A stretch of 64,000 bases of DNA, taken from Neofusicoccum parvum (taxonomy: Eukaryota; Ascomycota; Dothideomycetes; Botryosphaeriales; Botryosphaeriaceae). The translations under genes were made by a program, and so were the position numbers. The stretch lies in NCBI GenBank assembly GCA_020912385.1, contig CP087209.1, positions 2,108,001 through 2,172,000 of the forward strand. The letters are read 5' to 3'. How positions within the stretch are numbered: the first letter of the stretch is position 1; the number at the start of each line of letters is the position of its first letter. Below are positions 11,578 to 23,754 of the stretch, in pieces. The notes under the pieces were generated by a model. It saw only the letters and a list, made by a program, of their open reading frames with translations, ran no database searches and was not told where the DNA came from.

Positions 11578-12796
11578 ATGTCTGGTACGTCCGGCGTCTG
11601 CATCCGCCCACCGCCCAGCGAGCTTCCCGAGCTGACCACTGCCGTCCAACAGGAAGCGCAGGCTACGACAGGCACATCACCATCTTCTCCGACCAGGGTC
11701 GTCTGTACCAAGTCGGTATGTGGAACTCCCCTTTCGCCCCCGCCGATCGATTGAATCCCGGGCTGGGAGCAGCTGCGACGTCCACCGACGCAGGCAGGTG
11801 CAGCAGGCTGACCGGGCTGGTGCAACATTGCAGAATATGCATTCAAGGCTATCACTGCGGCAAACATCACGTCGGTGGGAGTGAGAGGCAAGGACTGCGC
11901 CGTCGTCCTGACCCAGAAGAAGGTCCCCGTACGTGCCGCTCCTCGAGCCCGCAACCCCCGGCGCCCCTCTGACAGCAGCGTGTGCAGGACAAGCTCATCG
12001 AGCCCTCGTCCGTCTCGTACGTCTTCAAGCTCTCGCCGTCGGTCGGTTGCGTCATGACGGGCTCGATCGCCGATGCCCGCGCCTCGGTCATGCGTGCCCA
12101 GGGCGAGGCCGCTGAGTTCCGCTACAAGTACGGCTACGAGATGCCTTGCGACGTGCTGGCGAAGCGGATAGCGAACATCAGCCAGGTCTACACTCAGCGG
12201 GTAAGTCGTGTCGGGGAGTGCGTGGTCGGCCTGCGAGGCACTGCAACAGGTGCATGGTTCCATGGGTCGTTGAAACAAGCATCCGGATAATACATGTGTC
12301 CGGATGAATGTCATGGTGGCTCGTGGGATCATGCACCTGCCGGAGGGCTCTCCGCAATAAGCACGTAAGGTGGCGGCTGCGGTGATGCTGATCTGATGGT
12401 CGTGAACAGGCTTACATGCGACCGCTCGGCGTCGCCATGACACTCGTCTCGCTCGACTCGGAATACGGCCCTCAGCTGTACAAGTGCGATCCGGCAGGCT
12501 ACTACGTCGGCTACAAGGCCACTGCATCCGGGCCGAAGACGCAGGAGGCGCTCAACTTCCTCGAGAAGAAGCTGAAGAACCGCGAGCACGCCGAGGGCGA
12601 CTGGAAGGACGTGGTGGAGCTGGGCATCTCGACGCTGAGCCAGGTGCTGAGCGTCGACTTCAAGAAGGGCGAGCTGGAGATCGGCATCGTGGGCGGACCG
12701 CGGGCTGACGGGCAGGCGGGCACGGACGCCGAGTTCCGCGTGCTCAGCGAGGACGAGATCGATGAGCGGTTACAGGCCATTGCGGACAAGGACTGA
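11578..12796 (+). CDS. SCL1: 20S proteasome subunit alpha1 (PSMA6/Scl1 type)
   Basis: Alpha-ring subunit of the 20S proteasome; structural and gating, not proteolytic. Exons 11578-11584 (7 nt: Met, Ser and one base), 11653-11715, 11834-11928, 11988-12200, 12410-12796; phases agree and give 254 residues, as in the family. The alpha signature [22 protein letters not shown] sits at the N-terminus. Subunit-specific text is clear: [59 protein letters not shown] and [16 protein letters not shown], matching human PSMA6 and yeast Scl1 rather than other alpha subunits. The C-tail is hydrophilic and acidic. The extremely short first coding exon is why a simple open-frame search misses the start. Confidence 0.95.
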
Positions 12797-13828
12797 GCGA
12801 GACAGGCCGCGGATCACATCGTCGCGAGCGTTGACGGGGCGCAGTGTGGTCACGCCGATTACGCTCGCCGCCGGACAGGGGTTGCATCGTCGGGAATCTG
12901 GTGCGACGGCGAGTGCGCATCATCCGTGCAGGGCGGCTCAGCCGCGGCGGGGGTCTTGTATGTATCGGTAGCTCTCTTTCGGCCAGCAAGAACGCTTTCA
13001 GCTCGGACTCATCCCTTTTCGCTCAGCACATACCCGTATTGGAGCTGCACACAGATACACAGCCGCCAACGTGGCGGGCCTCCGCGCGCGCGCCGCAGCG
13101 TGCCCGGCTGATGGGCGCAAGGACGCTGGCCCAGTAGCACCGCATTGCCCAAGCGATGGCGCTGCTGCTAATTTTGCGCGTGGCAGCCAATCCTCAGCCT
13201 CCAGGCGCTCTTCAGCGATAACGTGAGCGGTCGCAACGAGGCGTCGCCTCGGTGTCATTAGCTGCCTTCGGACGTGGCGGCTGGGCGTGGCGCTCACGAA
13301 GCTGACTTCGACCGCAAGCGATCCACTCCCCACTGACTCTCCGCGCCCGTGACTGTGCACCACTTTCAGCTTCCGCTGCACCTTTGCCCTCTTTTCGTGA
13401 TGTGAAGATTCCCATCCTTCGTCATGGCCGCCGCCGATCTGGCCTAACCCCCTCCCCTGCATCGCTGAACTCCTGCGCCATCGCCCAGCTGGTCAAGCCC
13501 ACCGCGCTGAGCGACAGGGCTCCACTGCCGTACCATGCTCGGCACGCGCACAGGCAGCGGGAGGAGCCATGAGCCGGACCCTTCTTGCAATGCTGCTGGC
13601 GCCCACCGTTACCTGGTTCTCTTCTTCCTTCGCCGGCAGAGCACTGTCAAGTAGTGCCATGGACTCGCTTCTCTTTTATAAACACCGCGGCGACCATCCG
13701 TCTAGGTCCCAGCTGTTGAGGTTAGTCTTTCGTTGATCACCTTGCTGCTCCGAGGCCACTACTTCTGCCCTTCCATCCCGCGTCCCTGTCTACTTTCCGC
13801 TTTCGTGTAATCGTAATTGTTTTTCACC
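12797..13828. other. Intergenic, no gene seen
   Basis: About 1 kb between two plus-strand genes. A TATA-like box sits at 13677-13682. No coding pattern seen. Confidence 0.55.
13677..13682 (+). promoter_or_regulatory. TATA-like box (TATAAA)
   Basis: TATAAA about 150 bp upstream of the ATG at 13829, in pyrimidine-rich surroundings. Confidence 0.45.
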
Positions 13829-14538
13829 ATGGCCGACGGACGTAAGTCTCCCTGCCGGCCCTTCTCCAACACCAATTGCTCCCCAGAGGCGTGCCGCTGA
13901 ACAGACGCCCTCACAGTAAACGATGCCCGGGCCATCCGCATTGCTGAGATCATGACGGACTTCCGGAATCTGCAACACTACATAGCCCAGATACGGGTGA
14001 CGCCTTCGCCCGAGGAGTTCTACCTGGAAGGCTACACACTGCTCCGTCACTGCCACGCCGAGGCTCAGGCCGTCCTCACCGCGCCATTCAACACCAACAC
14101 CTCGCCAGGCGATGATCTGGAGCAACAGAGAATCCTCCTGAAAGCGTACGAGGCCTGGGAGACCCGCCGCTTTGTGACATCATCGCTGACAGCTCAATTG
14201 TTCAGGGTGCTTCTCGACGCCAGCATACGGCGCTTCCGCTGCCAGAGGATATATCTACGCGCAACCGCAGCCATGCGTTGGATCAATTCTCGAAACGACA
14301 ATGTGGAAGCCACAGACCCCTCAGCACTCCAAGGAGTCGACAACGCTTTGCACGCTGTAAGCACTTCCCCATCCAGTTCGCAAGGCGCATGGCTGAGACG
14401 GACGCTCGCCTTCAGGAGCTTGCAGGTATCACGGACGACTATGTCGAGTACAGCCTCCGATCCCAGGACATGGCGCAAGGGAAATGGCTCAACGAGGACC
14501 CAGACCTCGCAACGATCCAGCAGTACCTCTTCTCGTAG
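13829..14538 (+). CDS. Small helical protein of unknown function
   Basis: I do not recognise the family. Exons 13829-13841 (13 nt), 13917-14206 and 14377-14538 join in phase to 154 residues. The first intron (gtaagt..acag) is strong; the second (gtgctt..ccag, 170 nt) has a weak donor and rests mainly on phase and on the coding quality of the last exon. The protein looks mostly alpha-helical and acidic, without signal peptide or membrane segment; the C-terminal third (RMAETDARLQELAGITDDYV) could form a short coiled coil. An alternative is that intron 2 is retained and the frame continues to 14653, but that downstream text looks random. Confidence 0.62.
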
Positions 14539-17500
14539 CCGACACGCGCTGACACGCGCTGCGACCAAAGACGCCGAAGACGCCGAAGTTGCACCACCCC
14601 AGGGCCGAGGCCTGGTGCTTCGCTTCATTCACGACTCGAGACGATCGACATGACGTCTAGACTGCGAAGCATTCCCCATGGCATCTGTTATTTCCTTAGA
14701 CCATTCCCGCCGATTGGATGTCCTGGAGACCCTTTCATTTTTCTCTCAGCACAATACCCCCGTCGTATTCTTAGCGTTCCAGCGTTCTTGTTTGCCAAGG
14801 TACTGGACTGTTGATCAGCCAGGGACTAGGAAATCACCTTTGCTTTCTTTGGTATACATGTCATTATTACTGGTACTTAGCGTTTTTGGCGTTTGACGCT
14901 TCGCTTATGACTGTGTTATACTGCTCTTGAGCTTGTACGAAGTCAAGATATCTGAATGATGTACCAACAAAAGCCTGATGTCATGTAGAAAGACCCTGTA
15001 TTCTTACTAGGACCACACGGAAAATCCAGCTCTCGCACGCGAGGGCCCTTTATCAGCCGAAACATTTGCCGGCCCATTGTCAGCATCATCGCAAGCACCG
15101 AAGGCAACACCAGCCGGAGTGTAAAACCTTAAACGAGACAAGACCTTCTGCACATCGTAAGATAGTCGGACCGTCTAACGGTAGAAACGGCCCTGTGAGC
15201 AACGAAATATCCGTCTCCGAGAGAGGCACCTCCACAGCGCTACGAAGAGAATAGAGAAAAAAAAAAACGCCTTGCAGCCACAGCTTTTGCTTCTAGACCT
15301 GTTCTGCGCCGGCCCATTTCTACGCCACAGCATCCACAGCTTTCCACGAATTCAGGAAGCGTACGCACGTAGTGCGTGTATTCCTTCGTCCCTCCCCAAC
15401 GGCGTGCCCGGCGTGGCCGGAGGCTTATGCACCCCACATTTCTGCCTTCAATACCTGATAGCCGGCAGATGACGACAACAGTTCACACGCAGTCCGGCTG
15501 ATGATTAATAATAGGCGAGCAACTGAGAAGGAGGGTTAAACCACAAGCAGAGCCACCAAGCTAGCGCGAACGTTCCCCCTTCGTCGTCCAGCAGCGGGTC
15601 CGCCATCCCCCTCAAACGCAAGCATAGTGCGGTACCGACGACCGCCGCCGCCCGGTGTCCCGGCGAACCACTCGCCCGAGTGGTCCGTCAGGCTGGCCGG
15701 CCGGTAGCCCACCCAACGTTTTTTTCCTCAGGTAGCCCCGCCAGGGCGTGCGGGCCCAGTGTACCAGAGGGCGACGGGCTGAGGGACTTGCGGGCGCGCT
15801 ATTGGTCGAGCGCGAAGATTACACCTTATTCACCCACGACGGGGAGAGACTCGCTCAAACCATGCGCGCAGACTACTGGCTTGGCGGTCGCTAGAACAGA
15901 AAACGGGTTCCGGCGCGTTGTCTTGCCCCACTGGGGTGCTGGTGTGCGGGCGGCGAAGGAAAGTACTTAGCATGTCTTGAGTGGTTGGTGGACCAGCGTT
16001 CGGCGTTGATCGTGATTTGTACGTGCTCGTATTGTACCGGCTAGCCTGTGATGGGAGATTCGTGCATGGACAGTCAATCGCTTTGGCATTTCCCCATTCC
16101 CACCGCGTGTGGGTCCCTCCCAAGGCCGCGAGCACTGCAGATGGAAGACGATCGTCTCCGCCCCACACGTTTTGTGCCAACCCGTCACAAGTGCGTCTTC
16201 GCATTTGACAGGCGGGGAGGAGCACTGCAGCCCTACAAAAGACAAGCGAAGCGCTAATCATCATGTCTTTTCTGTCCACGGGACTCTCTGTCACCAACCA
16301 TTTGGCCATATGGCGGCGCTTGGAATATATTGGATGGTCGCAACTCGCAAGGTCTGACGAAACAGGCCTAGGAAGAGGGGAGATCGCGCGCGGCGGCTTT
16401 GGCACTGGAGGCCGTGTGCCTGATGTTTTGGAGAAGTGAGAGAGAGGGCGGTCACTTAACGAGCACTGCCGAGAGATAGGGAACCCATGTACAGCAGCAA
16501 GGCTGCGACGCTGCTAAAGGAAGAAGAAGGTTCGCCGCGCCGCCCCACGCGGAAAGCGGTTGCGAGCCGTCGCAGATCCCAGGCTTGTTCACGCAGGCAA
16601 ACGCGGACAGGAGGTCTTGCGGTGAGACGTTGGAATAGCGACCGCTTGGCGAGGCGTTGGGCCGGCGAGCATTTGCAGATTCGGTGCAAGCGGGGCGAGC
16701 AGTCTCTGTCGCGTGCAGAGAGCACTGCATGGGACATTATGTTGTCATCCGCGGCCCTTCCCACTCCACGCGCCCTCCTTTTGCTCCTCCCTCGCTCCCG
16801 CCATCCCGCGCTGTAGCGCGGGTAATCAATGAAACGAACGAAGGAATGGTGCCTGTCAGGCGCCGGTGATCCGCGCGGAGGAAGATAATAGCCGGGCGTG
16901 CTATAGGCTAAGCGCGGCGATCGGTGGGATACGATGTGACGACAGCCGACTACTGAATCTTCCCATCATGCGCGCCATTGCGATCACCGCCGCGCCTGCG
17001 GTTTCCGAACTCCGGGCAAAGGCGCGGTTGGGCGCGAGACGGCACGAAAAGAGACTGGAGACGTGAGCAAGGACACTACTGAATTACGCACATACCGCCC
17101 GCCACCAGTGAGCAGCGAGCCCATGGGTTGCGGCGTCCGTGCGGCCACATGGCCGAGCAGATACTCCGGCTCGTCCGGCGATCCCTTCTCGCCCGGAGGC
17201 CCGACAGGGCAAGCGAAGGGGCCGCCCGCCAGGCCGCGAGGCACGTCGTTCCCGCCCGGCAGCTGGCAGCCCTGAACACCTGAGCGCGCCTGGGCACGCC
17301 CGCGGGGGCCAGCCGCTCCCAATACGCTTGGCCCTGGCCCTGTTGGGAAAGGGTTTCCGGAGCCCGGTGGCAGCAGAGTTTGCCTCACTCTCAGCCCAAT
17401 GTTCAGCTAGGGCCCGTATTCAGTGTTTGCGGCGTGGAGGTGGTGTGGGCGTTCGGCCCCCACCTCTCGAGCGCGAGGAGAGTCGGGTGCAGGGCGGAGG

Positions 17501-18639
17501 AAAAAAAAAACCACGACGAAACCTGACGGTGCAGAGGCTGGCGCGAGCGGCGCTACTTACAGCTCGCTAGAAACGACGTGCTGTGCTGGTCTTCAGCTGC
17601 TCTGGCTGGCCGTGGAACGCTAATGCTGAATCCAGCCAGCGCCGTGGACGGGGCTCCAATGAGGCCGCCATTTTCTTCATCAGCTCGCCGCCCGAAGCAC
17701 CCCCCGGCTCCGCGCCGCCGGGTCTGAGTAGTGTCGGGTACGGGAGCGAGATGAGTGGACGGCGTCGGCCTCTGGCCGCGACCGTGTGACGATCGGATGG
17801 CGGAATGAGTCGCGACAGGGCAGTCCTGGACGCGTCATCCGGCTGCGGATCCGGGCCCTCGGAACCTTGCGGTAGGGTCAAGCCAGGGGCGAGGGATGGG
17901 CATTTTTAGCGCACCCGCCCTGCCTGCGGAACGGATGCGGTGGGGGGAGCACGGCAGGATTGAGGGAGAGCGCGAGCCTGGCGAAAGCGTGAGAGAGATC
18001 CAGACGGGCCTCTGGTGACGCTCGATGCAAAGGCCGCCCTGTGCCTACGTCATTCGCTCTTGCTTCCCTGCCCCTCGCAGTGACCTCAGCCCAGCCCCGC
18101 CTGTTTCTCTGCCGCAAGACTTGACCGACCGTTAATAGCCTCCGTCTCCTCACGGCATGTCCCGCAGCTTCAATCCAAGCAAAGACGGAAGTCTCCCGCT
18201 GGTTGGTCCGAAAGGTATTGCAGCCGGCAGCGGCGTCTGTGAGGAAATCGAGCCATTGACCCAGGCAGGACTGGCGTCTCTCCTGCTGCACGTTCGCATC
18301 CTCTATGTGGTCGCTCGGGGAAGGTTTAAGCTTGGAAAGGAGGATTCATTGCATTTGCCAGGCCGGACTTGCCGTGTCCACGGAATTTCCGCATCAGGGA
18401 ATGCTTCAACTGCCGAAGGAACCTCCTTGCTGTGTTGTTAGTGCAGCCAGCCGCATGTTCTGCAGTAGACCAGTGGTGGAAACTTATCTTTTTGACTAAG
18501 AACATGTGTAAGAAGGCAAAGATGAGAAGACCTCTCTGGTATCGCTCTCACACGGACTGCACCTTACCTCAACTCAACACCAACATTTCCCCGCCGTCGC
18601 ATAACGGACTCTTGCCAAGGAATCCTACCCATCGATCGC
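14539..18639. other. 4.1-kb gene-free block
   Basis: Between the convergent ends of the small unknown gene and GCP3. Many frames stay open because GC is high, but none shows conserved motifs or a consistent splice pattern. It includes A-runs at about 15259-15269 and 17503-17512. No tRNA or other RNA gene was recognised. Confidence 0.5.
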
Positions 18640-21600
18640 TCAACCCCGCTTATCGTCCTCCTTAAAGCTACCTTCCGCTGATCGGGTGCCCGTGGTCTTT
18701 GCTTCCTTCTCACCGCCCTCCCTTCCGTCTCGCCTCCTCGAACTAGCTGTTCTCTTCCTGCGCGCGGGCTGATACACCTCGTTGAAGTTCATGACCATGG
18801 CCAGCCAACGCATGTCCGCATCGGGCTGGTGGTACAAGTCGCCTAGCAGAATGTTTACGCGCGCCCTGAAGTCTCTGCTTAGCATACCAAGTCTATTACG
18901 CAGGCCTTCGAGCACATCATCCTCAGACCCTGCGGTGCCGGATAGCAACGGTGGCGGAAAGGGGGAGTTGTCATCGTCCCGTCGCATAGACGATGGGCGT
19001 AGGTTCGCTGGTGTAGCCGCCGAGTTTGTTGGAGATGGGTTGGCCGAGTCCCGCTCGCTGAGACCCCACTTCCCAGCTGCGGTGCGTGTCTCGATCTTTG
19101 CTGCGCGCTCCTGCCGTCGCGCAAATTCCGCAGTCGAGAAGGAATACAGACCATCCACCGCGCCCTTGTAGGCAAGCATGATCTTGAGGAGTTCGTGCAG
19201 CTGACCGGTAAAGTCCATGCGCTCCGAGCCAAGGAGACCCTTACGTGTGATGTTGGTGAGATAGTGGGCATGCGCCTGGATCAGGTCGTCCAGAGTACTT
19301 TCGGGTTTGCGCATGCTGGCTTGCAGCTCGTTCCATGATGATTCGATCACCTCGAACAGAATGTAGTACTGGAGCTGGTTGATGAAGTGAATCATTTCGG
19401 CCACGGCGCAGCGGGCTATCTTCCAGTCTTTGCCGACCTTGTCCTCCACCGCGCCAAGGAACTGACGCGCTGCAGTCATGCAACGACGCCACGTGCTGCC
19501 GAGAGCAAATTCAACCCTCTTGACGCGCCACAGGAAGTTGAACACCTTGAGATATTGCTTGCTGCCGTATGGCGTGACGATGACATCGACCGGGGCGTCG
19601 ATTTTGTACTCCAACGTGAACACGTCCCATCCAATTTCTCCATGGCTAAGCTCAAGCATACGAGAGTCCAGTCTGCGGAGAACCTCGGGTGAGTCGTACT
19701 GTGCATTGGAGTTGCGGACGGCGTGTTCGAGCTGAGCGGTCAGAGTGTGGCGGTATTGGGTATTTGCGGGCTGGTCGAGATTAGAGGAAAGCGACTCCAT
19801 CAACACCTCGATAAAGTCACCAGCCCCAAGGAGGATGTACTTCTTGAGGGCCTGTAGATGATCGAAGAGTTTGAACTTGTCGGCCATGAGATGTATTAGA
19901 CGTGCCATGGTCGTCTTATAGGCCTCTCCGATGTTGCGCTCGAGTGCGGCTGTGTCTCCGTAACGGAGTTCTCGGGAAGAGTCCTTGGAGTAGCTCTCCA
20001 CCCAGGCTGCGTCACCACAACCGTATCGAATGAAATTGAGTGTTTTACCGATGAGGAAGACCTTGTTTGCAAATTCGGAAGAGACGATCGAAGGGATCAT
20101 CTTCTCGTTCACTTTGTATTTGTCTTCCCAGACACTCGTTGCACCGCCTTTGCCGGCATTCTCGTCATTAGGGTCCTCGTGTTGCTCGGATACGAAAAAT
20201 TCGAGAAACGGGTCTGAAAGCTCTCCATCGTAAATCCATTGTCGTAGCATGTCATAGAAAGGTCGTGTCACATGAGCCAGGAGGCGCTCTGCGAAGGCAA
20301 CCACAAAGGGGTCGCCGTGAGAAAGAGAAAAGGAATGGATCAAGGAAATGAGTTCGCCGCCTTTCTTGGCTGTTTCATAGTTAGTGCATGCGATTCTATG
20401 ACAAGACCGGGACGAATGTTACCTTTAGACTCCTCAACGATCAGGCTCATGAGCCGCAAGCCCATGGTCGCCTCACGCGTCCAAATCACACATCTTTTCA
20501 GAGTTACGCCAGCCTTGCCAATGCCTCGTCTCGGTTGTGAATCATCCAACATTGCCAGGGCGCGCCGGATTTGACCTTCGAGCGTAGCAACAAGACCAAG
20601 ATATGCCCGGAGTTCAATCGCTAAAGCTGAGCGCAGACTTTGCGTGACTAGGCCACCATCCGAGGACTCGACGAATTGTGAAAGTCTGCGATAAAGTAGA
20701 GAGGGTTCCGCCAGTGTGTGAAGAAGGCTGACCAAAGGAGCTGGGAGTGTTGCAGGGAACTTGAGTATGGAAGGGTCCGCGAACACAAGATTGGTGGAGG
20801 AAAGACCCTGCAACGTGAAGGGCAAGTCGCGCAAGAGAGCGGGTTCGGATGGTTCGTAGGAAGTAAGAGAGGTGGACTTCTTCAAGACGGGGGTTTCTGG
20901 CACAGGTTCTTCCTCTTTCCTCGCCTCCCGTGCTTTCCTGTCTGCTGTCTTTGGTCTATCGGCCGTCTTCGGTCTGTCCTGAATTGACGCTCGGGCAGGA
21001 TGCGATTCCTCGGCGGGCGGTAGTCTCTGAAGACCTGCGTTCGCGAATGCTTCATTGAACGTCGGGTTGTCTGCGTATTGTGGCTCGACGTGGTCTCTGG
21101 AATACCGGGACGGTGACATGGCATCGGGCTCAGCAAACGGCTGGTAGTTCGCAACGTGTTCGGGAGAGCGAGGAGGCGAGCGCACGCCGGGCGGCAGGAC
21201 GGGGATGTCGGAGTCGGAGAGCTGGAAGAGGAAGTATAGCATTGCCCATTTCTGGTTCAGGACAGGCTGCGTGAGGAGCCTTGAGTAGAGGTTGGTGAAG
21301 CGCAATGCCTTCTCCGGCGAGCTGTTCTCGCGCACCACTGGAGCTATTTCAGCACAGGAAGCCATGCCGCTGGATGCGTGTCATACATTTCTTCTTGATG
21401 AGGTCGGCAGCATGATTAACATCAGAGGCAACGCCCGGTTCTCCTGCGCTGCATGGAAATCAGTACAGCCGGGGGTGCAGATCGGTGAGTCTTGCCTGTC
21501 GATAGCGCCCAGCGCATAGTTGAAGGCGTCGTCGAAGCGCTGGTCGGCCGTGTCCTCGTCTTCGTCGGGGTACTGTGGTAGGAGGTGCTCAAGAAGCTTC

Positions 21601-21641
21601 CCCAGCGCGTGCTCGACGCGTTCCTCGGTGGTTTGCGGCAT
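18640..21641 (-). CDS. Gamma-tubulin complex component 3 (GCP3/Spc98)
   Basis: Core subunit of the gamma-tubulin complex, which nucleates microtubules at spindle pole bodies. Exons on the minus strand: 21496-21641, 21387-21448, 20423-21337, 18640-20369; phases agree and give 950 residues. The first intron appears to use a GC donor (gcaag..cag), with a tactgat branch site; this restores an N-terminal HAADLIKKKLVRENSS segment that aligns with the GCP3 family, so the ATG at 21365 is not the start. The N-terminal half carries the linker and GRIP1 region (NQKWAMLYFLFQLSDSD), the C-terminal half GRIP2 (GEIGWDVFTLEYKIDAPVDV, LKVFNFLWRVKRVEFAL). That last block is closer to GCP3 than to GCP2. The C-tail is basic and disordered. 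Confidence 0.9.
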
Positions 21642-22026
21642 TGTGAGGGGGTGCGCTCATCGCCGCGCGGAGTTGCGACTGGGGTTGACGCGTTGGCCGC
21701 CGGGACGACGTGATGTTTGCAGGCGGCCCCCGCACGGCCCTCGCGTTGCCGGCCAGCCCTGCAGCGTCGCACCTCCACACTGTGTCACCACCGCCATTAC
21801 TGCTTTCGCTTGTCAAGTGATGCATCACCTAGTCACTCATCATCTGTCAGCTTCCATCATAATATGATTGGCCTGCATGATGGTTCCGAGGGCCGACCTC
21901 CGCAACTGCTGCTGCGGGGGTTGGAGCTGACAATCTGGCCGCCTATATTTAAACGCACTGCGCTGGCTGCAAGCACAATCTGCTTCTTCGGGGCGCTCTG
22001 CCAGAGTTTGCTGGGACACAAGCACC
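21642..22026. promoter_or_regulatory. Bidirectional promoter, GCP3 and SDR gene
   Basis: 385 bases between divergent start codons (21641 minus, 22027 plus). Contains a TATA-like element for the SDR gene at 21954-21963. Confidence 0.55.
21954..21963 (+). promoter_or_regulatory. TATA-like box (TATATTTAAA)
   Basis: Lies 64 bp upstream of the SDR start codon; a good match to a TATA element in otherwise GC-rich sequence, which suggests a regulated rather than constitutive promoter. Confidence 0.5.
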
Positions 22027-23090
22027 ATGGCTGAACAAGGGCGGACCGCATACGTGACAGGTATTCACTGCCGCTGTATGACAGTGCACTTTCTAACATC
22101 TCCACAGGAGGTGCAAGCGGCATTGGAAAAGCCGCTGTGGAGATGCTTGTGGAGAGAGGGTATACCACCTACCTGCTGAGTTTCCAAACTTCTATTGATC
22201 TGACCATCACTCAGCGCAAAGGTCTTCATTGCAGACCAAAACATCTCCGCAGCCGAATCTCTCGCCGTATCGCTCAATCAGAAAAGCAAGGCTGTCTACT
22301 CGCATGAGGTAGACTTGACGAGTTGGGAACAGCAGCTCGAATCATTCGAAGCAGCTGTTGCGCAATTCGGTCGCATCGACTATGTTCTCCCCGTGGCTGG
22401 CATCGCGGAGGGGAAATGGCTCCAAAACCCAGGACCCACCACCGGGTTCCAAAAACCGGACCTGGGAGTTTTGGACCTCGACCTCACGGCAGTCTTCTAT
22501 ACTGTGGCACTAGCCATACAGCAGTTCCGTCGGCAAGAAAAGGCCGACGGGGGCTTCAGAGGCAAGCGTGAGTAAAGGGATTGTCGCCAGTCTATCAGGA
22601 GTAGTTGCTGACTGATATGAGACAGTGCTATGCGTGTCTTCAGTCTGCGGCCTTTACGCCGTGGCAACGATGCCCGTATACACGGCAGCAAAGCAGTACG
22701 CTCTCTCCATCTCTTGCGGGGCGCCTCTAATTGGCCTGCAGTGGCGTTGTCGGCCTTGTGCGTTCGTACGGCAAGTTTTTGCCTGAAGAAGGCATCACGA
22801 TGAACGCCATTTGCCCAAACATTACCCGCACAAACCTAGCTCCACAGTCCTTGTTCGATGCAGTGGAGGAGCAGAAAGCCTTAACGCCAATGGCGGGAGT
22901 CCTGGAAGCTTTCAGCGCCATGCTTGACCCGAGCAACATCTCAGGGGAGATCTTTGAGGTCGGGCCCAATGGAGGATATGCTCGACGAGAGGGTGTCGAG
23001 TATCTGGACGCCGAAAGCAAGCGAGGAGCTGAGATGCTGAATGACTTCTATATTCCCTGGCAGCGAGCGAGCCAGGAGGCGTGCATTTAA
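22027..23090 (+). CDS. Short-chain dehydrogenase/reductase (15-PGDH-like)
   Basis: Classical SDR oxidoreductase. Exons 22027-22060, 22108-22159, 22215-22567, 22626-22695, 22742-23090; phases agree and give 285 residues. The nucleotide-binding motif TGGASGIG is formed across the first intron. Asp after the second strand (VFIADQN) predicts NAD rather than NADP. The catalytic pair is Tyr165 and Lys169 in VYTAAKHG, again assembled across an intron; the catalytic Ser is in VSSVCG. The fungal 15-hydroxyprostaglandin-dehydrogenase-like group has this layout. Substrate unknown. The gene ends only about 8 bases before a short inverted-repeat element (23098-23243), so its transcript end probably lies inside that element. 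Confidence 0.88.
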
Positions 23091-23097
23091 CAGTCCT

Positions 23098-23243
23098 CTC
23101 GTGGGTGCTGCAGCCGGCGGCTAGCGCGAGGTTCAGCTATAGCATTCTTCCAGATAGTTTGTGCACTTGTTCTTGAGGGCTGCTGCACCCGGATGAATGC
23201 TTCAATTCTTCACACGGCCGCCGGCGGCTGCTGCATCCATCCG
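23098..23243. mobile_element. MITE-like inverted-repeat element, copy A
   Basis: The left end (gtgggtgctgcagccggcgg) and right end (ggcggctgctgcatccatcc) are imperfect inverted repeats, about 146 bp apart. It shares with the copies at 47325 and 52761 the end consensus (GGTGGGTGCTGCAGTCGGCGG) and an internal segment like cttgagggctgctgcacccg followed by gatgaatg. No coding capacity. Boundaries are approximate. Confidence 0.6.
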
Positions 23244-23754
23244 GATGGTTTCCAGGTCGGGCGACTGGCACGGATGACGTCGGGGGTAGAGTGTGCAATT
23301 TCGTGGCAGGCATTTCGCGGAGAGTGGTGGACTCTGCGCGCGGCGAGGCGACGCGAAGCGTTTGAGCTTAGCCGCACACTAGGCCGCGAGAGGCATCGCC
23401 GGCAACAGTGGCATTTGCTTCGCGGGCTTATCGCTGCGGCTAGGCCCGTTGAGGCGCACCGGCGCCGATGAAACAAACGGCGATAGCGCCTGGACGAGTC
23501 GTTGAAGCTGTGCCTTGGAAGAGCAAGCTCGAAATCCACGCGTCGTCGCTTCCTTTTCTGAGCCGCTCCTCCCTCGCGTCGTTTGCCCGCCCGCCGTCCG
23601 TCGTTCTTGCGTCTGCTGCCATCCTTTCTTTCTTTAACCCCACGCTCGCTGCTCCAAGCCTCTCGTCCTGCGAGTCCCGCATTCCTCGCAGCGATCTCCC
23701 GCAGTAAACAACTGCACCTCGACAGTTGCGCATCGCCGAACCCGCTCCGCAACG
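23244..23754. other. Intergenic upstream of the GH72 gene
   Basis: About 510 bases holding the glucanosyltransferase promoter; the last 250 bases are CT-rich. No gene seen. Confidence 0.5.

Noticed and set aside
21337..21365. ATG at 21365 as the start of GCP3
   Set aside because: It falls inside an intron in the model that restores the conserved N-terminus; starting there would lose the first 70 residues of the family.
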